Assembly (NCBI GenBank): GCA_937135995.1
Contig: CAKZOF010000687.1
Coordinates: forward strand, 1-5,556
Reading direction: 5' to 3'
DNA: 5,556 nucleotides
From: an uncultured Pyrinomonas sp.
Lineage (GTDB): Bacteria > Acidobacteriota > Blastocatellia > Pyrinomonadales > Pyrinomonadaceae
Below are positions 1 to 5,322 of the stretch, piece after piece (position 1 is the first letter of the stretch; every line of letters starts with the position of its first letter). The translations under genes and the position numbers were made by a program. The notes beneath the pieces were generated by a model. That model saw nothing but the letters and a program-made list of their open reading frames with translations. It searched no databases and was not told the DNA's origin.

Positions 1-3000
1 CGATCAACTCATCTTCGGCCCGTAGTTCCACTTCGTAGCTGATGCCCTTGGCTCTGGCATCATCGCGCCATCGCGTGCGCGTCAGCTCCAACACTTCTTG
101 CAAGGTGCGGCCAAGATCAACCGGCTCTTTGGCTTCTTCTGTCCGGCGGCGCGCGAAGTTCTGCAAGCGACGGACCGTGGCCGCTCCGTCCAGCGCTGCG
201 CGTTCGATGACTTCGAGGCTTTCGCGCATCCTCGCATCAAGTGCCTTTCGCTTGAGCAATTGGGCGCGGCCCAAGATGACGGAGAGCAGATTGTTGAAGT
301 CGTGCGCGACGCCGGCGGCGAGTTGCCCGACAGCGGCCAGTTTGCTCGTCTGTTCCATCTGCTCGGCGATGCGCCGTTCCTCGGTCACGTCGCGCGCTAC
401 GACGAGCGCGAACGAGACTCGATCATCGATTCTGACTGGTGAGAAGCTGGCCGTGAACCACCGCGTCTCGCCATCTTTGCGCAGGAAGCGTGCTTCGCAA
501 AAATCGCGTTGGCCGCCGAGCGCACGCTGCGCCGTGCGGCGAATGAGCGCGCGGTCTTCGTGGTGGACCACCAGCGCCAGATCGCCGCCGAGCAACTCGT
601 CCGCCGCGTAACCCGTGGCTTCGCACAAGCGCCGGTTGAACCACGTCGTGCGTCCGTGCGCATCGATAGCGCAAATGGCTTCTTGCGCCGACTCGATGAG
701 CTGCGACACGAGTTCGCGCTGCGTTCGCGCCTCTTCTTCGGCTCGTTTGAGTTCGCTCAAGTCGCGGGCGATGGCAATCGCGCCCAAGATCCTGCCTTCG
801 GCGCGCAGCGGCTCCACCGTCACAAGCAGCGGATGATCGAAGCGCGTCGGACGGATCTCGCGCGTGATCCGCTGCCCTTTCTCGACGGCTTCGGCGACCA
901 TGCACGGCCCGCCCGCGGCGTTCGACAGCACGTCGCAGCAACGCCGGCCGACGAGCGCGTTCACCGTGCTGCGCTCCATCTCCGCCGCGACGCGGTTGGC
1001 GCGGATCAAGCACCCGGCTTCGTCGAAGATGAAGATGCCGTCGGACATGCTGTCGAAGGTCAGCTCCCACTCGACTTTGCCACGCTGGACCTGTGCGAAC
1101 AGACGTGCATTGCTGATCGCGATGGCGATGTGGCTGGCGAGCGGCATCAACTTCTCCACTTCCGCCGACGAATAACGGTTGGGCTGCGTGCTTTGAACTT
1201 GCAACGTGCCGGCGACGCGATCGAAAGCGATGAGCGGGACGTAGAGCACGGAGCGTATGCGCCGCGCATCTGCGCCGATGTAGTAGGTCAAAGCCCCTTC
1301 GTTCTCCGTCACGAAGTCGCTGACGATCAACGGCTGGCGCGAGCGGATCGCTTGACTGTGGACGCTTTCGCTCAGCGGAAGCGGCGGAAAGCTCGCCGGA
1401 TCCTGCTCTTCACCATCGACCCAAGCGTAGGCGCAGGTGATCTCTTCGGTCGCATCGTCGTAGTTGGAGATGATGAAGTTGTCGGCTGGCACTTGCGATA
1501 GAGCGTAGTTCTTCGCCGCCCGGCAAATGCTTATGACATCGAAGGTCGAAGACAACTCTTGCCCGACTTTGTCGAGCGCCGCGATCCAATCGGCACGCTC
1601 GCGCGCTTGGCGCGCCGCTTCTTTGGCCCGCGAAGTAAGCGCCTGCTGTTCTTCCCAAGCTTGCTCGATGCTGTCGGCCATGCGCGCAAAGGCTTGCGTT
1701 AAACGGTAAGCTTCGCGTGTCCTCATCTTGGCGAGAGGGGGCCGCGCGGCGAGATCTCCGCTCGCCAAGCGAAGCGCGCTCTTTTCGAGCGCTTCAAGTG
1801 GAAGGCTGAGGTACCGGCCGATGAGATTGGAGATGAGGACGGACGTAAGCGCCAGGCCAACCAGAATGCCAAGCGCCTTGAGATAGAGGTTGGCGATCAG
1901 TTCTTCCGCCGGGCGAAGCGAGGCCTGAACGATGATCTTCCATCCGGATTCGGGAACGGTCTCCCACGCGATCCACGATTGGTTGCCAACTCGCCGTACA
2001 GCAGTCGAGTCGTTCTCGCGCTGTTCACTGAATTTCACGACGCCGGATTTCGCGTTCACTGTTTGCGTGTAGAACGGAAGATCGGCGACGCTTTGCGGAA
2101 GCAAATACTTCTCCGCTGGCAGAGTCGAATCGGCGACGAGCAATCCGTCCGCATCCGTGATCACCACACGATCGAACGGATTACGCGCCATTGCCCGCAC
2201 GATCTCGTAGAAAGGTTGCAGTTTGTGCCAAGCGACGACGAGTCCAACCATCTCGTCGTGGCCCTTGGCGAAGACGGGGGCGGTGATCGCCGCCGTCGGC
2301 GCATTCATCCCACCGCGCCCGAGGTAGATGCCAGAGAAGACGGTGCTTCGGGTGCGCAACGTGTCTCGGTAGTATTGCCGGTCGCTGTAATCGCGGCCGA
2401 TCAACGACCGGCCGCGATCGTCCTTCGGGGGCGAAAAGGCAACGGTGTGCCCCGCTAGATCCGCCACGTACATGCCGGCCAGTTCCGGATTCTCTCGCCG
2501 CACGGTTTCGATAAGTCGCGTGAGGCGTTCCGCATCGCGCAGCTCGATTTCATCCTCGCGGATCAGATCGGCCACTGTCTGGACCATGCGGCGATAGGTT
2601 TCCATGCGCCCGCTGATGGCACGCCGCAGCGAGGCTGCGCGCGCGGTCGCGTCGGCGCGCGATGAATCGACGATCTCGTTATGTACGTAGCGCGCAAGCC
2701 CGATGATGGTGACCGAGATGTGAACGAAGATGCCGAGCATCAGCGCGAAGCTGATGGCCGAGGCATGGCTCAAGCGCGGTTCGGTCGCTTCATGCCTCTT
2801 CCGGTTAATGGCATCGCTGACCAGCAGCGCGACCTCTGCCAGCAGGGCGCTAAAAAAGCCGTTGACGAAACTGCGTAGCCCGAGCGCACAGCTCAAAGAC
2901 CACGGCAGGCCGTAGAGGTAATGCTGCAGGAGGATGTTGATCCAACCGCCGAAGAAGATCCAGTAGGCGAGCGTCGCGTAGAGCAACCTTCGCCCGCGCT

Positions 3001-3283
3001 TGTGGAAGTAGCCGGCAAAAGCCGCTTCGCCGCACGCGAGCACGGCGCTTGTCGGAAAGGGCTGCCCCCACAGCCACCACGTCCGCAGCCCGGCGACCAG
3101 CCCGGCCGTTGCCCCGCCCAGCGCTCCATAGTAGGCCGCACAAAGGAGCGCCACGGCCGACCCGAAGACCAAATGGATGCTCGGAAAGATTTCGAGCGGC
3201 CAGAGGTTGACCAGAAAGCCCAAGCCGCCAAAGGCGAGGCCGCAAAGGATCTTTCGGAGGAGAGCGCGCGTTCGCAAAGACAT
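1..3283 (-). CDS. Multi-domain membrane sensor histidine kinase (Cache-HAMP-GAF-PAS-PAS-HisKA), 3' end off the window
   Basis: The frame reads without a stop from ATG 3283 to base 1, at least 1094 residues. Domains seen in translation: a hydrophobic module of about five to six helices (about 13-155); a helix at 175-194; a Cache-like extracytoplasmic domain (about 200-455) with GRDYSDRQYYRD at 296-307; a second helix (about 466-490); HAMP (about 488-540, with LASGDLAARPP); a coil rich in Gln, Glu and Ala; GAF (about 577-730); PAS (about 738-847); PAS (about 858-972, ending in the VARDVTEERR signature); and HisKA with AAGVAHDFNNLL, where His994 is the predicted phosphorylation site. The ATP-binding domain must lie beyond base 1. 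It should autophosphorylate at the inner membrane in response to a periplasmic ligand. The ligand and partner regulator are unknown. The next in-frame stop upstream is at 3320-3322, so ATG 3283 or GTG 3304 are the main start choices. No clear Shine-Dalgarno precedes either. A downstream receiver domain (hybrid kinase) is possible. Confidence 0.93.
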   Translation of the reverse strand, partial: MSLRTRALLRKILCGLAFGGLGFLVNLWPLEIFPSIHLVFGSAVALLCAAYYGALGGATAGLVAGLRTWWLWGQPFPTSAVLACGEAAFAGYFHKRGRRLLYATLAYWIFFGGWINILLQHYLYGLPWSLSCALGLRSFVNGFFSALLAEVALLVSDAINRKRHEATEPRLSHASAISFALMLGIFVHISVTIIGLARYVHNEIVDSSRADATARAASLRRAISGRMETYRRMVQTVADLIREDEIELRDAERLTRLIETVRRENPELAGMYVADLAGHTVAFSPPKDDRGRSLIGRDYSDRQYYRDTLRTRSTVFSGIYLGRGGMNAPTAAITAPVFAKGHDEMVGLVVAWHKLQPFYEIVRAMARNPFDRVVITDADGLLVADSTLPAEKYLLPQSVADLPFYTQTVNAKSGVVKFSEQRENDSTAVRRVGNQSWIAWETVPESGWKIIVQASLRPAEELIANLYLKALGILVGLALTSVLISNLIGRYLSLPLEALEKSALRLASGDLAARPPLAKMRTREAYRLTQAFARMADSIEQAWEEQQALTSRAKEAARQARERADWIAALDKVGQELSSTFDVISICRAAKNYALSQVPADNFIISNYDDATEEITCAYAWVDGEEQDPASFPPLPLSESVHSQAIRSRQPLIVSDFVTENEGALTYYIGADARRIRSVLYVPLIAFDRVAGTLQVQSTQPNRYSSAEVEKLMPLASHIAIAISNARLFAQVQRGKVEWELTFDSMSDGIFIFDEAGCLIRANRVAAEMERSTVNALVGRRCCDVLSNAAGGPCMVAEAVEKGQRITREIRPTRFDHPLLVTVEPLRAEGRILGAIAIARDLSELKRAEEEARTQRELVSQLIESAQEAICAIDAHGRTTWFNRRLCEATGYAADELLGGDLALVVHHEDRALIRRTAQRALGGQRDFCEARFLRKDGETRWFTASFSPVRIDDRVSFALVVARDVTEERRIAEQMEQTSKLAAVGQLAAGVAHDFNNLLSVILGRAQLLKRKALDARMRESLEVIERAALDGAATVRRLQNFARRRTEEAKEPVDLGRTLQEVLELTRTRWRDDARAKGISYEVELRAEDELI

Positions 3284-3470
3284 CTCGAGCGAAAGGTGGG
3301 TCACGGGAACAAGCCCGAATCAAAACTTTGTTGAAAAGCAAAGGCCGCGCGCACGCGCCGAAGCGTCGAGATTCAGTGCCTGCAAGAGAGCGGAGACGTC
3401 GAACGCTCTTCGGTTGGTGCGGACGAAACGAGATCGGGCGCAGTGACCAGCGCCGCGACTCCAGCGGCGA

Positions 3471-3499
3471 AGTATAGAGCAAATGACGCTAGGTTGCAA
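3471..3499 (-). promoter_or_regulatory. Sigma70-type promoter of the histidine kinase
   Basis: Reading the minus strand, TTGCAA (3499-3494) is followed by exactly 17 bases and then TATACT (3476-3471). That is a near-consensus -35/-10 pair. Transcription would begin near 3464, giving a leader of about 180 nt before ATG 3283. The match and spacing are seen directly. Promoter activity is inferred. Confidence 0.65.
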
Positions 3500-3503
3500 G
3501 CTT

Positions 3504-3521
3504 TTGTTTGATTTTAAACAA
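3504..3521. promoter_or_regulatory. 18-bp palindrome upstream of the kinase promoter, possible operator
   Basis: TTGTTT (3504-3509) and AAACAA (3516-3521) form a perfect 6-bp inverted repeat around a 6-base AT-rich centre. The site lies just upstream of the kinase -35 box, centred near -48 to -49 from the expected transcription start. That is where activators often bind. It stands out as AT-rich in GC-rich DNA. It could equally be an UP-like element, and the binding protein is not identifiable. Confidence 0.35.
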
Positions 3522-3733
3522 TTCTCCGGCAGAGACTTGGTCGTGCTCCCGAGCCATGCCATCGGGCTTCGGGCGGTGGAGTGCCTTTCAGGTTTTAGAC
3601 AAGGGCGCGAGCGCCCGCACCGACAGCAACACGCATCGGAGCGTGCGACTTCCCTTGTGGCTCGCAGGCGAGGCGTTGATTTCTGATGCGCACCTTGATT
3701 TCTTTGCATTTTTTTGTCGACGGCCTGCGGATG

Positions 3734-3765
3734 AAAGCTTCCGAGCGAGCCGTTTCGGAAGTTTT
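3734..3765 (+). other. Hairpin with short T tract upstream of the perR-like gene
   Basis: CTTCCGA (3738-3744) pairs perfectly with TCGGAAG (3755-3761) across a 10-base loop. The flanking AAAG and TTTT lengthen the stem to about 11 pairs with one G-U. The four T that follow make it terminator-like, but the tract is short and no gene precedes it on the plus strand. It may end an unseen small RNA, serve as a protein site, or be chance. Confidence 0.3.
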
Positions 3766-3840
3766 CGCGACGCTTCGGGAACGAGGGGCCCACGCCACCG
3801 CTGGACCGTTGCCATCGGTGGGTGCGCGCGTTCGGCGCAT

Positions 3841-3869
3841 TTGACAACCGATCTCGGCGGACGTAAGCT
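3841..3869 (+). promoter_or_regulatory. Promoter of the perR-fur operon
   Basis: A perfect -35 box TTGACA (3841-3846) is followed by 17 bases and TAAGCT (3864-3869), which keeps the most conserved T, A and T of the -10 box. Transcription should start near 3876, only about 12 nt before ATG 3888. The -10 box lies inside an imperfect palindrome, ACGT-AAGCTT-GA-ACGT (3861-3876), which could be an autoregulatory operator. It does not match the Bacillus PerR box or the classical Fur box. Confidence 0.55.
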
Positions 3870-3887
3870 TGAACGTTGACGACAAAG

Positions 3888-4331
3888 ATGTCCACCGAAA
3901 CGAGGCGTTTAATCGAGCAGCGGCTGCGGGAGGCGGGGCTGAAGGTGACGCCGCAGCGCTACGCCGTGCTCGACTATTTGTGGCGTCATCGGACGCACCC
4001 GACGGCCGACGAGATCGAGGCGGCGGTGAACTGTCGGTTTCCGTGTGCGTCGCGGGCGACCGTATACAACACGCTGCACGCGTTGCGGGAGGCAGGGTTG
4101 GTGCAGGAGATCTACGTGCGCGGAGGGGTGACGCGGTACGACATTCGGTTGGAGCCGCATCACCACTTCATCTGCCGTCGGTGCGGGCGCATCGAGGATG
4201 TCGCGGCCGACCGCGTGCGCGTTGAAACCAAAGGGATGGAGCTGAACGATCACGAGATCGAGGGTTTAGAGGTGGTCGTTCACGGGCTATGCGCTGAGTG
4301 TCGTCAAGAGGAAGAAGACGGCGTTCGGTAA
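3888..4331 (+). CDS. perR: PerR-like peroxide-sensing Fur-family repressor
   Basis: This is a 147-residue Fur-superfamily regulator, the usual length. The N-terminal winged helix runs to about residue 84, with TPQR at 21-24 and the recognition helix at SRATVYNTL (55-63). The C-terminal dimerisation and metal domain follows. From ATG 3888, His37, Asp85, His91, His93 and Asp104 fall at exactly the positions of the B. subtilis PerR regulatory-metal ligands, and Cys96, Cys99, Cys135 and Cys138 match the structural zinc site. Asp104 is the residue that favours iron-mediated peroxide sensing over plain Fur behaviour. The likely role is repression of oxidative-stress and iron genes, relieved when histidine is oxidised. 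An in-frame TTG at 3876 would add four residues, but ATG fits the numbering better. No Shine-Dalgarno is seen and the predicted leader is very short. Two extra cysteines (49 and 53) lie just before the recognition helix. First gene of an operon with fur. Confidence 0.92.
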   Translation: MSTETRRLIEQRLREAGLKVTPQRYAVLDYLWRHRTHPTADEIEAAVNCRFPCASRATVYNTLHALREAGLVQEIYVRGGVTRYDIRLEPHHHFICRRCGRIEDVAADRVRVETKGMELNDHEIEGLEVVVHGLCAECRQEEEDGVR

Positions 4332-4369
4332 CATCGAACATGGGCAAGCGGAAGCAGCAAGAGCAAGCG

Positions 4370-4374
4370 AGGAG
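4370..4374 (+). promoter_or_regulatory. Ribosome binding site that decides the fur start
   Basis: AGGAG lies 10 bases before ATG 4385. The in-frame alternatives, ATG 4340 and GTG 4298, have no comparable motif at a usable distance. This favours ATG 4385, although the spacing is slightly long. Confidence 0.55.
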
Positions 4375-4384
4375 AAACGAACAG

Positions 4385-4951
4385 ATGGCACAACCGGCAT
4401 CCACACTACCGTTGCGCGAGCGTTCCAACGGCACGCATCACACGGCCACGCCGGCGGACGAGAAAGAGATCTTTCACCGTCACATTCAGCGCGCCGGATT
4501 GAAGCGCACGGCGCAGCGCGATCTGATCCTCGATGTCTTTCTTGCATCGGACGATCATCTTTCGAGCGAAGATCTCTATCGTCTGGTGCAAGAGAAGGAT
4601 CCAACCATCGGGCAGACGACCGTCTATCGCACCTTGAAGTTGATGACCGAAGCGGGCATCGCCCGCGAGGTGCGCTTCGGCGACGGCCGGACGCGCTACG
4701 AGCGCAACTCCAAGCTTCCGCACCACCATCACATGATTTGCATCGAGTGCGGCCACACGATCGAGTTCCTCTCTTCGGAGTTGGAAGCGATTCAGACCGA
4801 AATCGCCGCGCGGTATCGCTTTGAGCCGACGCAGCATTCGCTGCGCATCTTCGGTTTGTGTGCCGATTGCCGCGAGCGAACGCCAGCGCACCGCTTGCCG
4901 GAGACGATGGAGCCGCGCGTGCGTTTGGCGCTGGCGCGAGCGCAAAAGTAG
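4385..4951 (+). CDS. fur: Fur-type ferric uptake regulator
   Basis: With start ATG 4385 this is a 188-residue Fur-superfamily protein, longer than the usual 140-150 because of a polar N-terminal tail of about 27 residues and a C-terminal tail of about 23. The winged helix includes [11 protein letters not shown] (58-68) and the recognition helix [11 protein letters not shown] (77-87). The metal domain has HHHH at 113-116, Cys119 and Cys122, TIEF with Glu127, and a second pair Cys159 and Cys162. Glu127 aligns with Asp104 of PerR; Glu there is the Fur state, so Fe(II) sensing and repression of iron uptake is the best call. The usual TPQR reads TAQR (42-45). It lies 53 bp after the perR-like gene on the same strand and is probably cotranscribed from the promoter at 3841. 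Starts at 4340 or at GTG 4298 (overlapping perR) would add a very basic extension. A zinc-sensing Zur role cannot be excluded. Confidence 0.92.
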   Translation: MAQPASTLPLRERSNGTHHTATPADEKEIFHRHIQRAGLKRTAQRDLILDVFLASDDHLSSEDLYRLVQEKDPTIGQTTVYRTLKLMTEAGIAREVRFGDGRTRYERNSKLPHHHHMICIECGHTIEFLSSELEAIQTEIAARYRFEPTQHSLRIFGLCADCRERTPAHRLPETMEPRVRLALARAQK

Positions 4952-4986
4952 TTCTAGACAGAAGCTTTCGAGCGACACCCACGCGA

Positions 4987-5028
4987 GAAGAGGCGAGCCG
5001 CCGATGGCGCTCGCCTCTTCCGTTTTTT
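4987..5028 (+). terminator. Intrinsic terminator of the perR-fur operon
   Basis: GAAGAGGCGAGC (4987-4998) and its exact complement GCTCGCCTCTTC (5009-5020) make a 12-bp GC-rich stem with a 10-base loop. It is followed by CG and six T (5023-5028). It begins 35 bp after the fur stop codon. This is a textbook Rho-independent terminator, and it separates the operon from the ferredoxin gene. Confidence 0.92.
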
Positions 5029-5032
5029 GGCT

Positions 5033-5069
5033 CTTTCCGTTGGGCTTCACGGAAACAGATCGATGTCGA
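5033..5069. repeat. 37-bp direct repeat, copy 1, with internal hairpin
   Basis: This copy matches 5105-5141 at 35 of 37 positions, including an identical 27-base stretch (5043-5069). TTTCCGT (5034-5040) and ACGGAAA (5049-5055) form a perfect 7-bp inverted repeat around an 8-base loop. It begins five bases after the T tract of the operon terminator. Confidence 0.85.
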
Positions 5070-5104
5070 ACCACGCGGGCGGCTGGTAGGTAGCGCGCTA
5101 ACTT

Positions 5105-5141
5105 CTTTCTGTTAGGCTTCACGGAAACAGATCGATGTCGA
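5105..5141. repeat. 37-bp direct repeat, copy 2, with internal hairpin
   Basis: This is the second copy, starting 72 bp after the first and separated from it by 35 bp of unrelated sequence. Its two differences are C to T in the left hairpin arm and G to A in the loop. The arm change turns a C-G pair into a U-G pair when read as plus-strand RNA, so the fold survives. No third copy lies one period to either side. Confidence 0.85.
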
Positions 5142-5256
5142 GAAGGGGGGAAGTGCCGTCGCTCTTTGCGGAGATCAACTAGACTGATGAGTACGCGAGG
5201 CGGCTTTGCGGACCCGTCGGCCCGCAAACTGCGTCGGTGCGCCAGCAGTCCCGCGG

Positions 5257-5285
5257 TTGAAAATCGAACTGTTTGAGTGTACCTT
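5257..5285 (+). promoter_or_regulatory. Candidate promoter of the ferredoxin-like gene
   Basis: TTGAAA (5257-5262), 17 bases, then TACCTT (5280-5285). The -35 box is good. The -10 box keeps only the outer T, A and T. It would place the transcription start near 5292, about 30 nt before the start codon and just after the ribosome site's upstream region. The match is weak, but a promoter is expected here because the upstream operon ends in a strong terminator. Confidence 0.35.
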
Positions 5286-5308
5286 GCCTTGTAGTCTCTC
5301 CGACGGGA

Positions 5309-5314
5309 AAGAGG
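5309..5314 (+). promoter_or_regulatory. Ribosome binding site of the ferredoxin-like gene
   Basis: AAGAGG ends 8 bases before ATG 5323, a standard Shine-Dalgarno spacing. It supports that start codon. Confidence 0.6.
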
Positions 5315-5322
5315 CCGAGTAG

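Larger units (their letters stand above)
3284..3887. other. Divergent intergenic region, non-coding
   Basis: About 600 bp separate the leftward kinase from the rightward perR-like gene. Several open frames cross it, but their translations are Arg/Ser/Ala-rich, match no family I recognise and lack convincing ribosome sites, so I call none a gene. It holds promoters for both sides, an 18-bp palindrome, a hairpin at 3603-3616 (GGGCG, CGAG loop, CGCCC), a stronger hairpin at 3734-3765 and an AT-rich patch at about 3676-3718. In that patch TTGATTTCT occurs twice (3676-3684 and 3695-3703), 19 bp apart. No tRNA or known riboswitch was recognised. Confidence 0.6.
4952..5322. other. Intergenic region between fur and the ferredoxin-like gene
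   Basis: These 371 bp hold the operon terminator, the two 37-bp repeats and a stretch with further potential structure. TTTGCGG (5205-5211) pairs with CCGCAAA (5222-5228). ACTGC (5228-5232) pairs with GCAGT (5245-5249). CTTTGCGGA also occurs earlier, at 5164-5172, and could compete for the same partner. No known riboswitch class, tRNA or coding region was recognised. Confidence 0.5.

Noticed and set aside
509..1501. 330-codon plus-strand open frame opposite the kinase
   Set aside because: It is antisense to the continuous kinase frame with clear Cache, GAF, PAS and HisKA motifs. Its own translation is Arg/Asp/His-rich with no recognisable fold, as expected of an antisense shadow in GC-rich DNA.
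2850..3482. 210-codon minus-strand open frame overlapping the kinase N-terminus
   Set aside because: It is out of frame with the kinase. The kinase frame gives regular hydrophobic helices here, while this frame gives Arg-rich sequence, and its ATG lies upstream of the predicted transcription start.
3841..3887. Classical Fur box or Bacillus PerR box near perR
   Set aside because: No sequence close to GATAATGATAATCATTATC or TTATAATNATTATAA is present. Only an imperfect ACGT-AAGCTT-GA-ACGT palindrome was found.
3320..3895. 191-codon minus-strand open frame in the divergent region
   Set aside because: Its composition is low-complexity Arg/Ser/Ala, it covers the kinase promoter and the perR start, and it matches no family I know. 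Overlapping plus-strand frames (for example 3508-3879) fail for the same reasons.
5033..5141. Calling the repeat pair a CRISPR array
   Set aside because: There are only two units, no cas genes in view, and the repeat end does not resemble the common ATTGAAA-type termini. It is kept as a repeat with the CRISPR idea as a test, not as a feature.
5181..5265. Possible hammerhead ribozyme core (CTGATGA at about 5183)
   Set aside because: The GAAA needed after stem II is not at a workable distance, and the bases flanking CTGATGA do not pair with those before the later GAAAA. The heptamer is probably chance.
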